DNA of 64,000 nucleotides from Varanus komodoensis (GCF_004798865.1 NW_025335268.1:34263678-34327677), one strand, 5' to 3'. Numbered from the stretch's first letter, positions 1-12,219 are shown. Made by a program: numbers and translations. Notes: generated by a model from the sequence alone, not told the origin.

Positions 1-432
1 GGTTTTAGTCCTTTAGCATTTAATGAAGAACCAGAGAAAAGTGGGATGCTCTGCAGAACTTGATCTGTTTTGTTCCCAAGTTAGCTACATCTGTAGAGCC
101 TGATCCAATTGACGGACTCTTGCAGGAAAGTCAGTCACCAAGAAGACTGTTGGGTCAAAGGCAGCTTGTCTGTTCCTCCTGGCATGAAGGTCTTCTGTCT
201 TTCATCCTGACTTCCACTTTCACCCTTATCCCGACTCTGCCCTATGCTCCTGCTCAGCGATTTCACTCCTGGCTTCTGGTCTTCTGGCTTAACCCCTGGG
301 CTGTTCCAGGCACATACTCTCAGGCTTGCCACCAGATGCATGCTGCTCTTTGGCAATGCTCACCGCCAGGGCAACAGCCAGAATGCAGTTATTCTAGGTA
401 GAAGCCACTGTGAACATCTTTTCACATTGAGG

Positions 433-560
433 CTAACAATTCCTGTGAGGTCATGAGATTCTTACATTCCATTTGTGCCATGAGGAACATGTCATCATAG
501 TGAAGGATAGCAGGATGGATGGAACTCTTGAGAAGATCAGAAGTACAAGCAAGCAAGGTT
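433..560 (+). repeat. Receptor-upstream block, copy A
   Basis: The core GGCTAACAATTCCTGTGAGG is followed by TCATGAGATTCT, ATTCCATTTGTG and GGAACATGTCATCATAGTG. Three more copies lie at 10111, 19233 and 20471. This copy is 4.3 kb upstream of receptor 1. It may be a 5' non-coding exon or promoter duplicated with the receptors, or a rare repeat. Confidence 0.55.
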
Positions 561-1299
561 GAAAGGGTAAGACTGGTGTATCTACACCCTTCCTTCCATT
601 TATTTACTTGCATTCTCTGACATTTGGCAAGGATAGCTCAAGAGGCCACGATGTTAGTAATAACTGTTATCTGGGCAATCAATCCCAACAGACAGATACT
701 GACGGGTCCCTGTTTGGGGGGAGGGGGTCACCGGATTCCTCAGGAATGCTATGGCCTTTGCCCAGATAGATATCTAGGTTAGAGTTCTTTCAGTACAATG
801 ATTATGGCTAAGTCACATCCTGGAGAGGATAAAACCAGGGAGCCTAAGACAGGTGTCCTTCAGGAATGCCAGGCCTGGAATCTGCTTGTCACGCTCAGCC
901 CATCTCTTCATCTCTGCTCCCTACCCAGATGTAATCCCGAGTGGAGGCATCTTGGGCTGCCGCTCTGCAACACTGACAAGCCCAGGCATCAAGTCATAAC
1001 TTATTTTCTTTCTGTGTGGCTGATTATGGCAGCAAGGTGAAAAGGGGACTGCATCTTGTTTGCAAGGCTAGCTTATTGCAGAGATAGTTTATTTCTATGT
1101 TAAAGACGACTTTAGAAAGGAATCAGCACACCTTTCAGATCCATTCACTTATGTTCTCCTCAGTTGCATCAGGACACATTATATGTTCCAAAAAAGGTGC
1201 AGAATAGTTGCTTGTTTCCTCATTTGTTGCTGAGCAAAGAGCAATGGGATAAGGAGATCACGTTCAAAAAAAAGATAATTATGTGTTATTTCAGCCAGC

Positions 1300-1390
1300 T
1301 CTAATCTAGTGCCCTCCAGATGTAATGGACTACAACTCCCAGCATCCCCAGCCAGCATGACTGAGTGGAAGATGCTGTGAGCTATAATTC
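1300..1390. mobile_element. hAT-type MITE fragment
   Basis: GTGCCCTCCAGATGTAATGGACTACAACTCCCAGCATCCC is the common reptile palindromic hAT MITE arm (given here as a description; the match runs 1310-1349). Only one arm and part of the centre remain. Confidence 0.5.
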
Positions 1391-1667
1391 TTCACATTCA
1401 GAGGACACAGAGTCAGTGTCAAATAGAAAGAAGCTTTGCAATTGTGGGGCAGTTAGGTGTTGGAACCCAAGATACTGAATCCCCTAGAATGAATATTGCT
1501 TATTACAAAATTTTCTTGCTCAAAATTTTATTTCAGATGTACACAACAAAAAATTCATTAAAACCCAAAGATGACATACAATGTGCAATCTTGTGGCAAG
1601 TTTTTGCTTGTTCTCTGCCATTCCATTACAAATACTTTGAGCATTTCTTTTAGAAAGAAAGCAGCTA

Positions 1668-3010
1668 TTATTTATTTATTATTTCATTTATTGTGCTTTT
1701 AAGCCACCCAATACACGGAGTTGTCTGGACAGTGTACAATACATTAAAGTCATAAAATGAAAGCATTAAAACAAAAAATAGCCCTCAATAAAATCAAGAT
1801 TAAATCAATATCAAAGAATAAAATTATCTCAGCACAAAAACAAAATTAAAACCAACAGCAAAATAACATACTCAAACCACTAAAATACTTCTTTTAAAGC
1901 CTGGGAGAATAAAAATGGTTTCCCTTAACTGGAAAAACAGTAACACTGGCACCAGATGAGCTTCTTTGAGACCATTTCATAACAAGGGTGCCAACACTGA
2001 AATGGTTCTCTTTCTTGTAGCTATGCGCCTTGTCTCATTACCACTTTAATATGAAGACAATTATTTATTTCTAGAATTTCTTGCCCACCCATTAGCCAAA
2101 ATGGCTCTTTGGGTGTCTTAAGGAAATATAAAACAGACTTCTATCAAACTTGGGATTTCTTTTATAATTGTCTGGAGAAACGGGACTTGGTGTAAATTTA
2201 GAGATGTTTTCAAGTTATTATATACTGATTTAAATATGACTATAGAATGTTAAAAAATATGTAGTAGGGGGTTGACCCAGTAAATCCAATGTATGTAATG
2301 ATTAATGTTTTTAGTATTAGTTTAAAAAATTTAATAAAATTAAAAAAAAGGAAATATAAAACAGCATACACAATAAAGCAATAATCTTAAAACTAGCTTA
2401 AACACTACAACAGTAAAATAGCAACAGTAAAACACAAGAAACCTCTCAATAAAACCCCATAACAGACAGAATTCAAATTTTGCCAAGGGCAGAGTAGTGA
2501 TAAGATACTTTCTAAAAATTGCTCTGTTAAAACATTGGGCAAATAAAAAGGTCTTTGCCTGATGCTGAAAGGAGTAAAGAAAGGGTGCCAGGCAAACCTC
2601 TTTGGGGAGCTGATTTCAGAGTTGGGGTGCCATCACCAAAAAGACTCTTCCCCTTCTAGCCACCTTCATTTCCTTCAGAGGGGGCTGAGAAGGACCTCAA
2701 AGAATGATCTTAGGATCTGGGTAGGCACATATGGGAGGAAGAATTCCTTTAGATAACCAACCCCAAGTCATTCAGAGATTTAAATATTAATGTGAACACT
2801 TTGAATCATGCCTGGAATTCAGTTGGTAACCAGTGAAGTTGAAAGAGGGCTGACATTATATGTTCATATTGGCCGGGCCTCAGCAGTAGCCTCGCTGCCC
2901 TATTTGGAACCAACTGGAGTTTCTGAACCATCTTCAAAAGAAGGCCCAGGTAGCGTGCATTACCATAATCCAAAGGTATCAGAACGGTTCACATATAATA
3001 GCAACCCCTC
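1668..3010 (-). mobile_element. L2-like LINE, antisense, interrupted by an L1 insertion
   Basis: Read on the minus strand this is the 3' part of an L2/CR1-clade LINE: the A/T-rich tail lies at 1668-1740 and the degraded reverse-transcriptase end at about 2570-3010. Similar copies lie at 9435-10080 and 13790-14400. An L1 piece with a 17-base target duplication splits it at 2137-2347. Confidence 0.6.
2120..2364 (+). mobile_element. 5'-truncated L1 LINE with 17-base target-site duplication
   Basis: The body 2137-2347 ends in AATAAAATTAAAAAAAA, an L1-type 3' end, and its start reads like the last L1 ORF2 codons. AAGGAAATATAAAACAG is present at 2120-2136 and again at 2348-2364. This shows target-primed insertion into the older L2-like element. 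Confidence 0.8.
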
Positions 3011-3019
3011 CTGGTCAAC

Positions 3020-4460
3020 TGGCATGATGCGGTGTTGTTCAGTACCAAAGATGAGTCCAGCAGATAAGAGGGCTTATCGTAGGTGCTTGGCTCCCTCACC
3101 TTTGCCCCTTGTTTCTCCTTGCAGGGTGCTGTGTGGAGAAATGCGTCTCCTCTTGTTGGTAGCTGCAATCTCGAGCTGATTTTGGCTCAGCGTGGCTGTC
3201 AGAGAGTTCCCACTGCAAAATCAAATCCCATGTTCTGAAGTGCAGTGGGGTCAGCATCCAGGGTCAACTGGGGCAATCTGCAAAAGGCCAGATCCATTGC
3301 TTCCTTGAGTGACACATTCTTGTGTGCCTCATTGCACAAACGGGGCCGTGTCCTGGACTGCCATGTGGAGCCTTGGGGAGAACTTTTCTTTCAAGCGGGA
3401 GGCAGGGTTGCAAGGTTGCATGGACTGGGGAAAGCATCCCAGGCTTGGTGCTCAGAGCAGTGGTGTGGAGTGGCTCTGACCCCCTCCTGCTCAAGAGTAG
3501 ACTTTTGTGCAGCCAGCAAGAGTGCAAGATGTGCTTTGTGTTGCTGCTCAGTGCTTGGGTAGCAGAGAGGAACTGGCATCCCTCCTATAGCTGGAGAGTA
3601 AATCTCTCAAGGGGATCCACTCTGTGCCACTGTCCTGTGCTTAGAGCAGCAGAACTAGCAGCACTGCCTCCTGCTCATGAGTAGACCTCTTCAGCAGGAG
3701 GCCAAAATGATACTGCCACTCTGCACAGCTGCCCCAAGCATAGGGATGCCCCTGACTACCATTCGCACAGGCCAGCTTGGCACTTTGGAGGAGCTAGGCT
3801 GTCAATTACACTCTCCAGCTGGCCCCTGTACAAAAGCAGGAAGGATATTTTGCCACTCTTGCCAATTGGCTTGCTTGTTGTGGGAGCTTGTCTCACAATG
3901 GGTCACCTTGTCCAGCTTTGGATGTTACAACAATTTGTCACAGATTAGACAAACCAAACAACAATTTGTTGATTCATTATCACAACTGCAAACCATATGA
4001 GCCAACAGTTGCTTACCATGGCTAATTTGAATAACATAACAACTGTTGTCTATTATCATTTGCTGCTTGTCCTGTCATGTGAACCTAGTCAACAAAGAAT
4101 TAACAAATTAATCCCTTAACAAAAAAATAAATGCCACTTCAACAAGCCATGGTGGTATTCCACATCATCTTGAAATCATATAAAAGCATATTCCTTTGTA
4201 TCTACAAAAATATATTACCACAGTTAGATATACCAAATTTATATAGTGCTGTTCTCAGCAGCTCACATTTATACAGAACTGAAGGTATTGAAATTCCAAA
4301 TTCAAAGTACCCCAGTTTGGATCCCACCTAAGGTGTGCTGCATTTTAACACACCAGGTAATTACAGAAGATGGGTCAGCAGCTGTAATATTTTTTCTGTG
4401 TTTAAGGCAATTATGTCACACAGGTTTTGTACTATGCAATTATCTCTGCATCCTGTAAAT
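3020..4460. other. Unclassified sequence before receptor 1
   Basis: No exon, RNA gene or known repeat family could be recognised. Several overlapping short frames at 3245-3684 lack a family match and are on both strands. Confidence 0.4.
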
Positions 4461-4463
4461 CAA

Positions 4464-4609
4464 GGGTGGGTAATCTGTAGCCCTCTAGATATTGGATGAT
4501 ACTGCTGGACTATAATTCCCGTCATTCCTGACTACTGATCCACCTGGGCCTGATGGAAGTTGGAAGGCCAACATCATCTGCAGGGCCACGGGTACTCCAT
4601 CCCTGCTGC
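4464..4609. mobile_element. hAT-type MITE with inverted ends
   Basis: It starts CAAGGGTGGGTAATCTGTAG and ends GGGTACTCCATCCCTG, with complementary arms (CCCTCTAGATATTGG and CCAACATCATCTGCAGGG). The 8-base flanks CTGTAAAT and CTGCACGT match at 5 of 8 places, a possible worn hAT target duplication. It lies about 200 bases upstream of the receptor 1 acceptor. Confidence 0.65.
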
Positions 4610-4800
4610 ACGTGAATTTGGAAATCCCCTCATCAACTCTGTACTGAGCAGCCAGTCAAAGGGGCCTGAATGCCAAGTTGCCCTTTCTGGCCAAACTTTG
4701 TGGGAGCAGAATATAAAACATAAATGCCCTTGTGTAAAAGTGGTCTCTTTTGAAAGATTTCTGCTTTCCTTACAAAAGCTTAATGACAAATTGTGTTTGA

Positions 4801-4845
4801 TTTGACAGTTGGAGAAGAATTGCTGAACTTGCCAATAGTGTCATC
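4801..4845 (+). other. Splice acceptor and 5'-UTR part of receptor copy 1 coding exon
   Basis: The AG at 4807-4808 follows a T-rich stretch and is followed by TTGGAGAAGAATT. Copies 2 and 3 have TTTGGCAG followed by GCTGAGAAGA at the same place. The shared position shows that each receptor has at least one upstream non-coding exon, as MRGPR genes usually do. I infer splicing from conservation; no transcript was seen. Confidence 0.7.
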
Positions 4846-5796
4846 ATGACAGAATTAAGCACTGTGTCTTCACCCATTGCTTCAGTCGCTACTTCATCCA
4901 AGGAAATTCAGGCTGAAGTGGATGCTGCATACATTTTTGAAGAAAACTTTATGATCATCTGCTTTCCATTAGGGATCTTGGGAATAATCGGGAACGGAAT
5001 CATCGCCTATCTTTTCTTCTACATGATCGAGAACTCTAGGTTTACTGTGTATTTCCAGACTATTAATATTGCTAATATGACTGTACTCATTAACCATTTT
5101 ATATATTTTTTTAGGTATTTTTTTGAGTGGGATATCAGTGCTTTTGCTTTACATATAATAGAAATGCTGGAAGTATTAGGATACAACACCAGATTCTATA
5201 TCTTAACAGCTATCTGTGTTGAAAGGTATGTCATGATCTTTTACCCGGTTTGTGATAAACGCTACCGACCACAGTATTTCTCAGTCATGGTAACTGGCGC
5301 TTTGGGGGCCTTGTCCTGTGCAATTACACTGGCAAATGATCTCACCTGCCTTACACATTTCTATGCCACCTTCGATGAATTTGTGGTCATATGTTCAATG
5401 ACAAGTATATTGAGGCTCATTATTGAGATCCTGATTCTTCTCACCAGCATGGTCTTATCCACTGTGGCCATTTTGATCAGCATGAAGAGACAGCAAACCT
5501 CTCCAGCACGGCTTGATATCACCATTGTGGCTACAGTTCTTCTGTTCCTTCTCACTGACACGCCCATAAGAGTGACTGATGTCATCCTATTTTGGATTGA
5601 GGGTGCGAATTCATTTGCTTTCACTGTAGCAGTTCATATGTTCGATACGATCAACTGCATGGTTATACCTCTTATATTTCTAACAGTTGGGTGTTGGAAG
5701 AGGGCCTCGGAGCCCATCAGTAAGTTTCTTGAGAGAGCTGTGCAGTTTGAAGAAACCATGGAAGAGAGAACGGAAGCAGACAAAGAGCAGGCCTGA
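4846..5796 (+). CDS. Mas-related G-protein-coupled receptor (MRGPRH/MAS1-like), copy 1
   Basis: This is a seven-helix plasma-membrane receptor of the MAS/MRGPR group, 316 residues long and uninterrupted. The N-tail is short (about 33 residues). Helix 1 carries the conserved Gly-Asn (N50). The end of helix 3 has ERY (126-128), the family form of DRY, followed by a Tyr-Pro as in MRGPRs. Helix 6 starts after ARLDITIVAT (221-230). The cytoplasmic tail is acidic. Two core motifs are unusual: the helix 2 Asp position is Thr79, and helix 7 reads IPLIF (274-278) instead of NPxxY. The start ATG lies 37 bases inside an exon opened by an acceptor at 4807-4808 and aligns with the start of copy 2. MAS1/MRGPRH-like identity fits the neighbouring PNLDC1-MRPL18-TCP1 block. 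Ligand and G protein cannot be told from the sequence. Confidence 0.92.
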   Translation: MTELSTVSSPIASVATSSKEIQAEVDAAYIFEENFMIICFPLGILGIIGNGIIAYLFFYMIENSRFTVYFQTINIANMTVLINHFIYFFRYFFEWDISAFALHIIEMLEVLGYNTRFYILTAICVERYVMIFYPVCDKRYRPQYFSVMVTGALGALSCAITLANDLTCLTHFYATFDEFVVICSMTSILRLIIEILILLTSMVLSTVAILISMKRQQTSPARLDITIVATVLLFLLTDTPIRVTDVILFWIEGANSFAFTVAVHMFDTINCMVIPLIFLTVGCWKRASEPISKFLERAVQFEETMEERTEADKEQA

Positions 5797-5821
5797 AAAT
5801 TGTCTGAGCCTCAGAAGCCAA

Positions 5822-5827
5822 ATTAAA
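5822..5827 (+). promoter_or_regulatory. Possible poly(A) signal of receptor copy 1
   Basis: ATTAAA lies 26 bases past the stop codon. It is the common variant of the poly(A) hexamer. The very short 3' UTR makes it only a candidate. Confidence 0.4.
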
Positions 5828-5829
5828 AT

Positions 5830-7460
5830 GTGTATACAGAGAAGGAAGATTCTCTGAGCAAAGCTTGGATTAGACCTGACAGAGAGGGCTTGGTGTCGAT
5901 AGTGGAATGTATGAATTTTAAGAAATCGTCAATTGTCCCTCCCCTCCCCTCCCCTCCTCATAGCACAGTTGTTGTGCAAGTATCCCTACCATCCTGTTAC
6001 ATTGAACTTTGTTGAAAATATATTTCCATTTGCACTGAACTGGGGTTTGAACTATAATTAAGTTTGTGTTTTAATCTCAAAGTGAATACATGGCTGTGGA
6101 AGAACTTTTCTACTATGTTCAAATGAAATGCCATTGTTTCTCAACACTCTTGACTGGTAAGTGCAAGTTTGTTTCTTTTCTCCCAAAGCAAGCAGGAGAA
6201 GTAATATCATAAGGCTGACAGAGAGGAATTTTTAAAAAAATAAAATAATTTTCTCTGTATACTCTTTACCAGAAAATGGCACTCCAGGAGTAAAAGAACC
6301 TGAATCCTCTCTTCTGAGAAATATTTCACAGGCATCCTCTCCTGTAGGAACTGCACAAAGGAATGCTGTTGAATTTGGAACAGCAGCAGCCTTATACCAA
6401 TCTCTGTTCTCATCTCAAACTCAGGCTGCAATCCTATATTCACTTATTGGGAGTAAAACCCATCTAAGAGAGGGGGCTTAATTCAGAGTAAACATGCACA
6501 GGATTCCACTCCTAATCTGTATGCCCAGTAACTATGGAGTGATCACGGCTGCAAACACACAGACCCTTAGGCCTAGGGGCTAAATTCAGCCCTCCTGGGG
6601 TCTCAGGTTCTCCTCAAGCCCCTACACGCACTACCAGTTGTTTAGGTTTCCCAATATTTGTGCAATTTTTACATTCTAAAAGGCTGAGATGCCTTTCTTA
6701 AAGCTCAGGGCCAAATTCTCCTAATCACCCAAATGCAGTGCACTTGCTCCCCTACTCTTGTGCAAGCATACTCGGCTCCCATTTGGATCAGAACCATCAA
6801 ACTTCAAAAGAACTATCTCACTTGAACCTTCCCCACCCCATTGTTATCCTGAAATTATATTCATCCACTCCTGGGAGAGAATGTTTTAAAAAAAGAGGTG
6901 GGAGTTTTTCCATTTTTTTTTTCTTTTTTAATCCCTCTCCTGCAAGGGTGTGGGGTAGGCCCTTACTTGTTCGCAAACCAGAGCTGCTGAGAAGAGGCAG
7001 TCACAGGGTGCACAGCCTCTCATCACAGAGGCCCACAGCAAGCGGCCTGATATCCTTAATGAGAGAGAGATGTGGTTTGCACTGTCATTTTGAAGAACAA
7101 TGGCTGAAATGAACGGTGATGGTTTGGAACACATGCCAGGCATTGCAGTCACCTATTTCATGACCAAACCCGCTTGCAGGTAGCTTTGTCATCCAGAACT
7201 GGTGAAGGTGGATTGTTTGTTAACCACAACTCTAAAACAGCCCCATGGATTCTCACTGTTTTGTTAACCACACCAACAAGCTATACTCATCAAGTTTGGA
7301 CAGCATGACAACCTACAAGTGGGGGTTCGGTTATAAAACTGGTGCCCTGGTGGCTCAGTTAAGCCATCATATTGTGGGTCAAAATGAAGATGTGAATCTG
7401 GAGTTTGTTTATTTGGGCCTGAAATGAGAGACAACACTGAGCACCTACCTGCCCATAGCC
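5830..7460. other. Intergenic sequence downstream of receptor 1
   Basis: It contains one short MITE remnant at about 6424-6515 (the 'cycle' of CAATCCTAT...GGATT with TTATTGGGAGTAAAACCC) and a stretch at 6590-6735 that resembles 33690-33810. Otherwise I see no gene or recognisable element. Confidence 0.4.
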
Positions 7461-7465
7461 TGGAG

Positions 7466-8800
7466 CTTTGTAAGAGCCCTGTTGGATCAGATCAAGAGTC
7501 CATCTAGTCCAGCATTCCTGTTCACACAGTGGCCAGCCAAGCTGCCATCAGGATCCCATAACTAGAACAAAAGTGCAAAAGCACTCTTCCACCCAAGTTC
7601 CCCAGCAACTGGTGCCATATATATGACCACCCCTGAGCTGTAGGTAGTATGTAGCCAAGAGGACTAGCAGCCATTGATAGGCTCCTCTTTCATGTATCTG
7701 TCCAATCTCTTTAAAGTTGTCCAGATTGGAGCACATCACTACATCTTGTGATAGCAATTTCCATATCTATGTGTTGTGTGAAGAAGTACTTCCTTTTTTC
7801 TGTCCTGAATCTCCCACCAAACAGCTACATGGGATGATCTATGCTCTGGTATTATGAGAAAGAAAGAAAAAGTTGCCTTCTCCACACTATGAATCTGTTT
7901 GTACACCACTATCATGTCTCCTCTTACCCTTTTCACAGCTAAAAAAGCTAGGCTGTTGTAGTATTTCCTCACAAGGGAGTTGCTCCAGCCCCTTAATCAT
8001 TTTAATAGCCCTTTCTCCCCCAACTTTTCCCAACTCTACAAAATACTCTTTAGGTGTGGTGACCAGAACTGTACACAGTAGTCTAAGGTTGTGGTGATCT
8101 TCCCTGAAATTCATCTCTCTTCAGTCCATGGGACTGCTTCCCATGCTCAGCCCTCACAGAGGAATTCCATGAACACTTGCGGAAGTCAGTAAGCTTTGTA
8201 GTTTCCATAGTCAGTACGGAAGTTGCACAACCAGCAGGCTTCTGCAACACATTCAGCACCAACAAAGGCACAGGTCACATGCACAGAAGAGGGACACTTA
8301 GGCATTCATCAGAAAGTTGGTCTTACAGCCATGAGAAAGTGGCCTGGAGTTTGGGAGCCAAGCCCTGGGAGATATTTGAGATTGTTATGATAGTTGAGAT
8401 AATTGAGATTTTTTTTCGCTCTAAGACACATTACTTTACACCTACTTACACTGAACTACATTATCCATTTTGATGGCTATTCTCCCAGCTTGGAGAGATC
8501 CTTTTGAACTTTTTATTTTAACCACCCTGAAGAGCTTGGTGTCATCAGCAAACCTGGCCACTTTACCGCTCACACCTAATTCCTGATGATTTATGAATAA
8601 GCTGAAAAGCATTGGTCTCAATACAGGTCGGTCCCCACTGTTTGCATTCCTCTACTGGGAAAATGTACCCTTTATTCCTACTGTTTGCTTCCTGTCCTTT
8701 ATCAGTTAATGTCCCTCCTATTCCATGACTATTCCATGATGACTAAGTTTGCTCAGGAGTCTATGGAGAGAGAGTCTGTTAAACATCAGTGGCATGCATA
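7466..8800 (-). mobile_element. CR1 LINE 3' part, antisense
   Basis: On the minus strand it translates in broken frames to the CR1 reverse-transcriptase end, for example LLCTVLVTTPKEYFVELGKV, IKMIKGLEQLPCEEILQQ and VWWEIQDRKKEVLLHTTHR. It closes with the well-known 3' UTR that reads GGACTAGATGGACTCTTGAT. The piece at 8440-8790 continues the element upstream. Confidence 0.75.
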
Positions 8801-9434
8801 CTATCTGAGCTTCTGTTATTGTAATTCTGAGTAATCTCCAAGCTTTTTGAAGGGACCTAAGCCTCTAGACTCCCTCTTATAATTTCCTTTTACCACTTCC
8901 CTTTAGAGAAGATTTCTCTTTTGAAGACAGATGTGACTGTGGTAGATCTTCTTGATAATCTTATACCCTGAATCTGATAGCACTGTGGTCTATCAAGAAT
9001 AACATTTACATCTGAAATACTGCTGGCCATCTAGATGGCTAACACTGTGGAAGTGGAGTGAAAAGGGCTGGGGTGCCATTTGGATACAGCAAACGCCATT
9101 GGCTCCAGCCTTCTCCCATCCCTTCACTCCCCCCAGCACACCCCTTTTCTTCCTCTCCAAAAGTGATTTCTGACCTCAAAGTGGAGCCAGCATGGTTCTT
9201 TCTGTGCTGGTTGCAAGGGGGCAGGGCAGTATCTCCATGTCTGGAGTCCCAGCTCTAAGTTCACAGACTTGGGTACTGGGGCTCCAAATACTCCTAGCCT
9301 CCCAGACAATGTTGGGATGCTGTAAGATTGCACCTTTAGTGATGCTGCCTGCATGGCAATAAGGTGTGGGTGGAAGAGTGTTAACCCGTCAACTGAGGAC
9401 TCGTGCGTGAGGGTCTGGGATGTTGATTTTCCCG

Positions 9435-10080
9435 TTTCTGTACTGCCCAATAGCCAAAGCTCTCTCGGCAATTCACATCAATTAAACTTACAAAATATAC
9501 TACAAGTGTTTAAAACTATAGTTTAAATAGAAATATAAGTCAAAGTAAACCCTCATGGTAGTACAAAGATGTAAAATATAGTGAAGGATTTAAAACAGAG
9601 AGTGAAAGACTAAAATTACTAAGACAATAAGAAAGTGCTGCACAACACTGGTGCCAGGGAAGCCTCTGTGGGAAGTTCATTTTAACCACCAGGGTGCCAG
9701 AGAAGAAAAGGACTGCTTATTAGTAACTGTCCATCTCACTTCCTTTGGCAACTGCTTCCAGAGAAGGACTACTGAGGATGATCTTAGGGTCTGGGCAGCT
9801 ATACATGGGAGGAGAAGATACTTCAGGTAACCTCTATCCAAGCCATTTTCACTCTGAATGTTAACACTAGTGTTTTGATTTGGGGATGGACATGGATTAG
9901 CAGCCAGTGCAGATGGAGTACTGGCCTGTGATCACATTGACCACTACCTGATGGAAATCTTGCTGTCCTTTTTTGGACCAGGTGAAGTTTCTGGATCATT
10001 TTCAAAAGTAGCCCCATGGATAACACTTTGCAATAATCCAGCTATCCCTGTCCAGTTTGATCTGAAGCCAAATTTAATTG
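9435..10080 (-). mobile_element. L2-like LINE 3' part, antisense
   Basis: The minus strand encodes IQKLHLVQKRTARFPSGSG and LHLHWLLIHVHPQIKTLVLT, a worn form of the L2 C-terminal block (LQLVQNAAARL ... LHWLPV). The tail lies at 9435-9620. It abuts upstream block B. Confidence 0.65.
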
Positions 10081-10103
10081 CATATCACAATGAGCTGAGC
10101 CTC

Positions 10104-10312
10104 CCTTTGGCTAACAGTTACTGTGAAGTCATGAGATTCTAGGATTCCATTTGTTACAGAGAGAGCACCTCACAATAGTGGAGCTGATCACATCTCTGCA
10201 GCAGTATGCTACAGAGAAGAGCAGGCCCCTCACCAAAGAAGGCTGAAGAGAAAACTGGAGCGGACCCATGTTAGTACTGACTCTTCCATCCAGTGGATCC
10301 ATCACCACTATC
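10104..10312 (+). repeat. Receptor-upstream block, copy B
   Basis: This copy aligns with copy C over about 200 bases, from GCTAACAGTTACTGTGAAGTC to TGTTAGTACTGACTCTTCC, including CAATAGTGGAGCTG and ACCAAAGAAGGCTGAA. It ends about 2 kb before the coding exon of receptor 2. Confidence 0.6.
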
Positions 10313-11730
10313 ATTTTTAAAAGCCTCCTTGCCTATTAGCCCCATCAAGCCTGCTGCAGAAGCTTCATGGGATTCCGCCACACGTAATATTAATTGTATA
10401 TTATTTAGACCTTCTAGGAATATCCAGTCAGTGACCAGATCATTAAGTAGATTGTTGTACACAGCAGTGCCAGTGGCAGGGTTTGGAGGACACTTGGGTG
10501 AGACTTCCTCAGTGGGGCCCTTCTCATCTTCTCACTCATCATGACTCTCTCTTGCTCAATGGGCAGAGTCTGACAGCAAATGGGCTGTGGCATCTATTTA
10601 TTGATTTTCCTTCTCACCACCACTGTTGTCTTGGGCTGGAGTGAAAGACCAGCGAACAAGCCAGTTGCAAAGGACAAGCAGGTTGCAATGATGTCCGGGG
10701 GCTACTACTAATCAGTCTCTGCTGAGGTGTGAGCCCTTGACAAGTGTCCAACCATACTTTCCTTTGATGCCAGTCTGGGACAAATAGCATTCCCATCTTC
10801 CACCTTCTGTGATGTATGATCTTCTATGATGCAGGACAGATGGGAGTGGTAGAGGAGGAAGAGGGAAGCAGACAAGGAGAGAAAGCCAGATATCCATCAG
10901 CCACTTGCTTCTGAATGGCTCTTTCCAAAAGTAAGGCTTCAGCATTCACCTCTGACTCCCAGTTGCTTGAGTGTCATTCATGAGAAATATGACAAAGCGT
11001 GTTTTCTACCTCAGATGGCTCCATCTAAGTCTGACCCTCAAATTGCCAGTCACCAAGTTCCCATTAACCACATACTGGTAGGCCCCTCACTACATCCAGG
11101 GCTTGCACCTAAGGACTATGGAATTTGTCCTTCAGTTCCTTCAGTCCACTGGGCTTAGCTCCGATCTAACTGGAGTCAGGTCAAAGGGACAGTAGAATCA
11201 GGATCTTTCAGATCTGCTTTCTGGAAGGTTTGGCATGAAACAGAGGGTATCTATGTCAGGTACCCTGCAAAGGACCCACACCTACCATGGATGCCCTGTC
11301 AATACTGCTGCTCCGCATTTCTGCCTTTCACCCACAGAAAAGAACTGGAGGTCACAGGAAGTCCCAGTAGACCTGTACTGTAGCCCCTTTGCCTCCAGCT
11401 GCCTTTGCAAGACCATCAGCACAGAGGCCCAGGAGTGTACTGTTCGCAGTCACCAACTGGGTCACAGTGAGGTAGTTTTAGACTTGACTTGGTAACACAC
11501 CGTCTTCTGGAAAGGGGGCCTCCTCATTCTCCTGGGTGTGTGTCCACCCCAAAGGTTTCATTCTGAAGGCATCCATTAATTGCAGATTTTGACTGCCTTG
11601 GTTCCTGTTGGGACAAGAGTTGCTCACAGTTTCAACAAGTTGCCATAGTATCCCAAAATGTTACCTTCAGAAACATACAGCTAGTCATTTACAAACAAGA
11701 AGCACTAGCCACACTGGCCCTCAGATACAT
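10313..11730. other. Unclassified sequence between block B and the 5S-like SINE
   Basis: No coding exon, RNA gene or clear repeat was recognised here. Small open frames exist on both strands without a family match. Confidence 0.35.
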
Positions 11731-11880
11731 ATAGCTTCCATATAGCCTGAAGTACCTGATCCTGCCTAATCTTGGAAGCTAAGCAGGGTCAGGCTTGGCT
11801 GAAATCTGGATGGGTGACTTAAATGTTGTGAACTGCCCAGAGCTTCAGCTACAGACAGTATAGAAATGATGATGTGATGA
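11731..11880 (+). mobile_element. 5S-rRNA-derived SINE (partial 5S head, L2-like tail)
   Basis: Positions 11736-11820 follow vertebrate 5S rRNA, including AAGCTAAGCAGGGTCAGGC (internal promoter) and TGGATGGGTGAC. The 5S 3' end is missing; instead GAACTGCCCAGAGCTTC and TATAGAAATG, the L2-like LINE tail seen elsewhere in the window, follow directly. A (GAT)n run ends it. It is not a working 5S gene. Confidence 0.7.
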
Positions 11881-12219
11881 TGATGATATGTTTGATCTTG
11901 CATTGTCAATTGCCCTGTATGCATCAGCTTTCAAAAGGAATAGGTAGCAGATTGACAAGGCAAAACTGCATGTAGGCTAATTTGCACATAATTGTCAAAA
12001 TTTCAGGGAGACCTAAATTGTGCACCTCAACAACTTGTGCACTTCAACTTGATGACAAAAATAACAACGAAATGCATAATGTGGGGCCCTACCTTCACCA
12101 CTGCCATTACCCACCATAATTATTGCTCCCAATTGATCTTTCCTGTGTGCCAAAGGTCCCTCAAAGGAAAGGGTCTGGAATGTGCCTCACAAAGCCATGC
12201 CAAGCAGCCAACCCAGCTT

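Noticed and set aside
3245-3684. Overlapping frames of 87-120 codons on both strands
   Set aside because: All are mutually overlapping and unlike any known family, so chance is the simplest reading.
11731-11820. Functional 5S rRNA gene
   Set aside because: The 5S 3' end is missing and the rest is diverged and fused to a LINE tail.
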